Translations under genes and position numbers: made by a program
Assembly (NCBI RefSeq): GCF_002001085.1
Contig: NZ_MUNU01000013.1
Span: 124,001-188,000 of the forward strand
From: Rhodanobacter sp. B05
GTDB taxonomy: Bacteria; Pseudomonadota; Gammaproteobacteria; Xanthomonadales; Rhodanobacteraceae
DNA: 64,000 nucleotides
Direction of reading: 5' to 3'
Shown here: in pieces, positions 61,385 through 64,000 of the stretch
Numbering within the stretch: the stretch's first letter is position 1
Layout: every line of letters begins with the position of its first letter
Notes under the pieces: model-generated
Told to the model about the DNA's origin: nothing
The model's input: the letters and a program-made list of their open reading frames with translations, nothing else
Databases searched by the model: none

Positions 61385-62269
61385 TCAGGCGGCCCGCGCG
61401 GTGGCCTGCGCGCGCAGGCGGCCGAAGTAGACGTCTTCCAGATCCGGTGCGACGGGTTCGAAGCCTTGTTCCGGCAAGCTGTCGGCCAGCACGTGCAGCA
61501 GGGTGCGGCCGCCGGCGAGGCGGGTCGACAGGATGGTCATGCGCGCCCGGTAGCCGTCCAGTTCGGCCTTGTCGATCGTGCGCCGCCAGACCCGGCCTTC
61601 CAGCGAACGGATCGCCTCGGCCGGCTCGCCGGTGAGCAGCAGCTGGCCCTGGCCGATGATCGCCATCCGCGAGCACAGGTCGGTGACGTCCTCCACGATA
61701 TGCGTGGACAGGATCACCACCATCCGCTCGCCCAGTTCGGCCAGCAGGTTGAGGAAGCGGTTGCGCTCCTCCGGGTCGAGACCGGCGGTGGGCTCGTCGA
61801 CGATGATCAGGCGCGGCTCGCCGATCAGCGCCTGGGCGATGCCGAAGCGCTGGCGCATGCCGCCGGAGTAAGTGCCCAGCTTGCGCTTGCGCACGTCCCA
61901 CAGGTTGACCTGGCGCAGCAGCGCCTCGACCAGTTCGCGCCGCTCGCTCTTCACGGTGACGCCCTTGAGCACGGCGAAGTGCTCCAGCATCGCCTCGGCC
62001 GAGACCTTCGGGTACACGCCGAATTCCTGCGGCAGGTAGCCGAGCAGCCGGCGGGTGGCCTGCTTGTCGGCGAGCAGATCCATCTCGTCCAGCTTGATCG
62101 TGCCCTCGTCGGGATCCTGCAGCGTGGCGATCGTGCGCATCAGCGACGACTTGCCGGCACCGTTCGGGCCGAGCAGGCCGAACATCCCGCTGGGGATGTC
62201 CAGCGACACGCCACGCAGGGCTCTGACGCCGTTGGCATAGGTTTTGGACAGGTCACGAATGGTCAGCAT
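61385..62269 (-). CDS. ABC transporter ATP-binding protein
   Basis: A 294-residue cytosolic ATPase. Walker A GPNGAGKSS, Q-loop YLPQEFGVYP, signature YSGGMRQR and Walker B LIIVDEPTAGLDPEE are all intact, with STHIVEDV as the H-loop. A C-terminal domain of about 90 residues follows. It should energise the adjacent permease/M1 fusion; the two are 127 bp apart with the REP-like palindrome between. Confidence 0.93.
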   Translation of the reverse strand: MLTIRDLSKTYANGVRALRGVSLDIPSGMFGLLGPNGAGKSSLMRTIATLQDPDEGTIKLDEMDLLADKQATRRLLGYLPQEFGVYPKVSAEAMLEHFAVLKGVTVKSERRELVEALLRQVNLWDVRKRKLGTYSGGMRQRFGIAQALIGEPRLIIVDEPTAGLDPEERNRFLNLLAELGERMVVILSTHIVEDVTDLCSRMAIIGQGQLLLTGEPAEAIRSLEGRVWRRTIDKAELDGYRARMTILSTRLAGGRTLLHVLADSLPEQGFEPVAPDLEDVYFGRLRAQATARAA

Positions 62270-62430
62270 GGGTTCCTTCCGGTGCCGCGTGCTGCGGCGT
62301 GAACAGGGCTCAGGTTACGGTACAGGGCCGCGCGACGCGTCCGCTCAAGGTCATGGATACGCCGGCGCATGGTGGGTTGCGAGGTCCCGACCTTACACGA
62401 TCCGGCATGCGCAATGCCCGCCCCCTTCGT

Positions 62431-62436
62431 TATGAT
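62431..62436 (+). promoter_or_regulatory. possible -10 element of the aceF operon
   Basis: TATGAT, 60 bp before the aceF start and in the gap after the divergent ABC ATPase gene. No good -35 hexamer is seen. Confidence 0.35.
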
Positions 62437-62495
62437 TGACCTCTTGTATGCAGCCGCCATCCCCGAGCGGTGCGCCATCGCCAGCAGGAGTCACC

Positions 62496-63839
62496 ATGGC
62501 CGACCTCAAAGAAGCCCGCGTTCCCGATATCGGTCACGAGGGCGTCCCCGTCATCGAAGTGCTGGTCAAGGCCGGCGACAAGGTCGAGAAAGAACAGAGC
62601 CTGATCACGCTGGAGTCGGACAAGGCGACCATGGAAGTGCCTTCGCCCTATGCAGGCGTCGTCAGGGAAATGAAGCTGAAAGTCGGCGACGAAGTCTCCG
62701 AGGGTGCGGTGATTGCCATCATCGAAGCGGAAGGTGCCGCCGCTGCCGAGCCTGCCGCTGCCAAGCCTGCGGCCCCTGCTCCGGCTCCAGTGGCGCCCGC
62801 GCCCGCAGCCGAGCCCGCCCCCGCGCCGGTGGTCGGTCAGGGCGTGCAGCCCGGCAACGCGCCCGAGGGTGACGTGCCGCCGCAGGTGCGTCCCCCGGTG
62901 GACGCCCGCATCGTGATGCCCGGCGACGTGCCCTACGCCAGCCCGGCGATCCGCGCCTTTGCGCGCGAGCTGGGGGTGGATATCCAGCAGGTGAAGGGCA
63001 GTGGTCGTGGCGGCCGTATCCAGCGTGACGACGTCAGCGCATATGTGAAGCATGCGCTGGCTTCCGGCGCGCGCCCGTCGACGGGTGCCGCTGCCTCGCT
63101 CGGCGGCCTCAGCCTGCTGCCGTGGCCGAAGGTCGATTTCGCCAAGTTCGGCGCGATCGAGGAGAAGCCGCTGTCGCGCATCCAGAAGATCTCCGGCGCG
63201 AACCTGGCGCGCAACTGGGCGATGATCCCGCACGTCACCCAGCACGAGGACGCCGACATCACCGAGATGGAGGCGTTCCGCAAGAAGCTCGGTGAAGAGA
63301 ACAAGGATCTGAAGATCTCGCCGCTGGTGTTCCAGATCAAGGCGGTGGTCGCCGCGCTGAAGCAGTTCCCGCAATTCAACGCCTCGCTCGACGAGTCGGG
63401 CGAGAAGCTGATCCTCAAGAAGTATTTCCACATCGGCATCGCCGTGGACACGCCCGACGGGCTGGTGGTGCCGGTGATCCGCGATTGCGACAAGAAGGGC
63501 CTGGTCGACCTGGCCCGCGATCTCGGCGAGATTTCGAAGAAGGCGCGCGACAAGAAGCTCGGCCCGGCCGAGATGTCCGGCGGTTGCTTCTCGATCAGTT
63601 CGCTCGGCGGCATCGGCGGCACCTACTTCACGCCGATCGTCAACGCGCCGGAAGTCGCCATCCTCGGCGTGTCCAAGTCGGTGACCAAGCCGCTGTGGAA
63701 CGGCAAGGAATTCGCACCGCGACTGGTGCTTCCCTTGTCGCTGTCGTACGACCACCGGGTGATCGACGGCGCACTCGCCGCGCGTTTCGCCAGCTTCCTC
63801 GCCAACCAGCTCGGCGACATCCGCCGGCTGCTGCTCTGA
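62496..63839 (+). CDS. aceF: dihydrolipoyllysine acetyltransferase (pyruvate dehydrogenase E2)
   Basis: A 447-residue core subunit of the pyruvate dehydrogenase complex. It has one lipoyl domain (residues about 3-80, lipoyl Lys in [11 protein letters not shown]), an Ala/Pro linker, and an E3/E1-binding domain ([34 protein letters not shown]). The catalytic domain ends with [15 protein letters not shown], containing the active-site His and Asp. E. coli AceF has three lipoyl domains; here there is only one, with another on the downstream E3. GGAG precedes the ATG. E1 is encoded 25 kb upstream. Confidence 0.96.
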   Translation: MADLKEARVPDIGHEGVPVIEVLVKAGDKVEKEQSLITLESDKATMEVPSPYAGVVREMKLKVGDEVSEGAVIAIIEAEGAAAAEPAAAKPAAPAPAPVAPAPAAEPAPAPVVGQGVQPGNAPEGDVPPQVRPPVDARIVMPGDVPYASPAIRAFARELGVDIQQVKGSGRGGRIQRDDVSAYVKHALASGARPSTGAAASLGGLSLLPWPKVDFAKFGAIEEKPLSRIQKISGANLARNWAMIPHVTQHEDADITEMEAFRKKLGEENKDLKISPLVFQIKAVVAALKQFPQFNASLDESGEKLILKKYFHIGIAVDTPDGLVVPVIRDCDKKGLVDLARDLGEISKKARDKKLGPAEMSGGCFSISSLGGIGGTYFTPIVNAPEVAILGVSKSVTKPLWNGKEFAPRLVLPLSLSYDHRVIDGALAARFASFLANQLGDIRRLLL

Positions 63840-63854
63840 CCGGAGGCGACGACG

Positions 63855-64000
63855 ATGGCCAACACGATCGAAATCAAGGTTCCCGATATCGGCGGTCACG
63901 ACGGCGTGCCGGTGATCGAGGTGCTGGTGAAAGCCGGCGACACGGTGGCGAAGGAGCAGAGCCTGATCACGCTGGAGTCGGACAAGGCGACCATGGAGAT
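63855..64000 (+). CDS. lpdA: dihydrolipoamide dehydrogenase with N-terminal lipoyl domain (partial)
   Basis: Only the first 48 residues are in the window. They form a lipoyl domain, [24 protein letters not shown] ... [13 protein letters not shown], with the modifiable Lys. A gene with this start right after aceF, with a 15-bp gap and GGAGG, is in Xanthomonads an E3 carrying its own lipoyl domain. The E3 identity is inferred from position, because the FAD domain lies outside the window; a second E2-like gene is the less likely alternative. Confidence 0.75.
   Translation, partial: MANTIEIKVPDIGGHDGVPVIEVLVKAGDTVAKEQSLITLESDKATME

Overview
The window is GC-rich, densely packed bacterial chromosome with mostly short intergenic gaps. 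Gene content points to a gammaproteobacterium of the Xanthomonadales, most likely Rhodanobacteraceae (Rhodanobacter/Dyella/Frateuria-like). The indicators are a large Xanthomonad-type TonB receptor with companion genes, a DUF3247 protein, a fused ABC-permease/M1 peptidase, a pyruvate dehydrogenase split between two loci, and a GGGATTCG-type repeat. This placement is inference; there is no rRNA gene to test it. I see no rRNA, tRNA, CRISPR array, prophage or intact insertion sequence.

Layout. 1-4719 (minus strand): a truncated FAD oxidoreductase, a DUF1993 protein coupled to a Tet-like MFS exporter, a long hairpin/MITE-like element, an alpha/beta hydrolase and ferrochelatase. 4844-7084 (plus): a SYLF lipid-binding protein and tatABC. 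7093-16379: priA with a DnaA-box cluster upstream, a DUF3667 membrane protein, a MATE exporter, SppA, a small lipoprotein, an SDR and a DegV protein. 16529-26243: AMP nucleosidase, then a near-perfect CRP/Clp site and long AT-rich leader before a TonB-dependent receptor. The receptor is followed by two TPR-sulfotransferases flanking a 2OG-Fe(II) oxygenase, and by a convergent TPR-Asp/Asn beta-hydroxylase. 26296-31907: a CGFS glutaredoxin fusion, an SGNH hydrolase, an AlaA-like transaminase, RsgA, and a membrane protein coupled to a DUF1704 metallopeptidase-like protein. 32008-37871: MaeB, AceE and an OmpA-like lipoprotein. 37887-42719: MFS, ArsR regulator, NIPSNAP protein, racemase-like protein and exported esterase. 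42776-54801: membrane-anchor protein, GST, GH43 enzyme, CtlX-like hydrolase, MFS, and many small envelope or stress proteins. 54859-57624: a DUF2845 protein, a tandem hairpin array, a Kch-type channel and MscS. 57670-64000: ABC exporter with fused aminopeptidase, then aceF and the start of an E3 gene with a lipoyl domain.

The best candidate for an undescribed system is the receptor locus at about 17355-26243. An outer-membrane receptor lies beside two sulfotransferases and two different Fe(II)/2OG hydroxylases, with its own regulation: a CRP-like site, a long leader, and a terminator with a promoter -10 at its edge. The parts suggest hydroxylation and sulfation of a substrate or protein linked to uptake; the target is unknown. 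Other points of interest are a bacterial HExxxH protein of the DUF1704 family (which includes eukaryotic tubulin carboxypeptidases), an in-frame repeat inside aceE, a 17-residue coupled ORF, five consecutive hairpins after a DUF2845 gene, and a glutaredoxin fused to a cysteine-less HesB-like domain.
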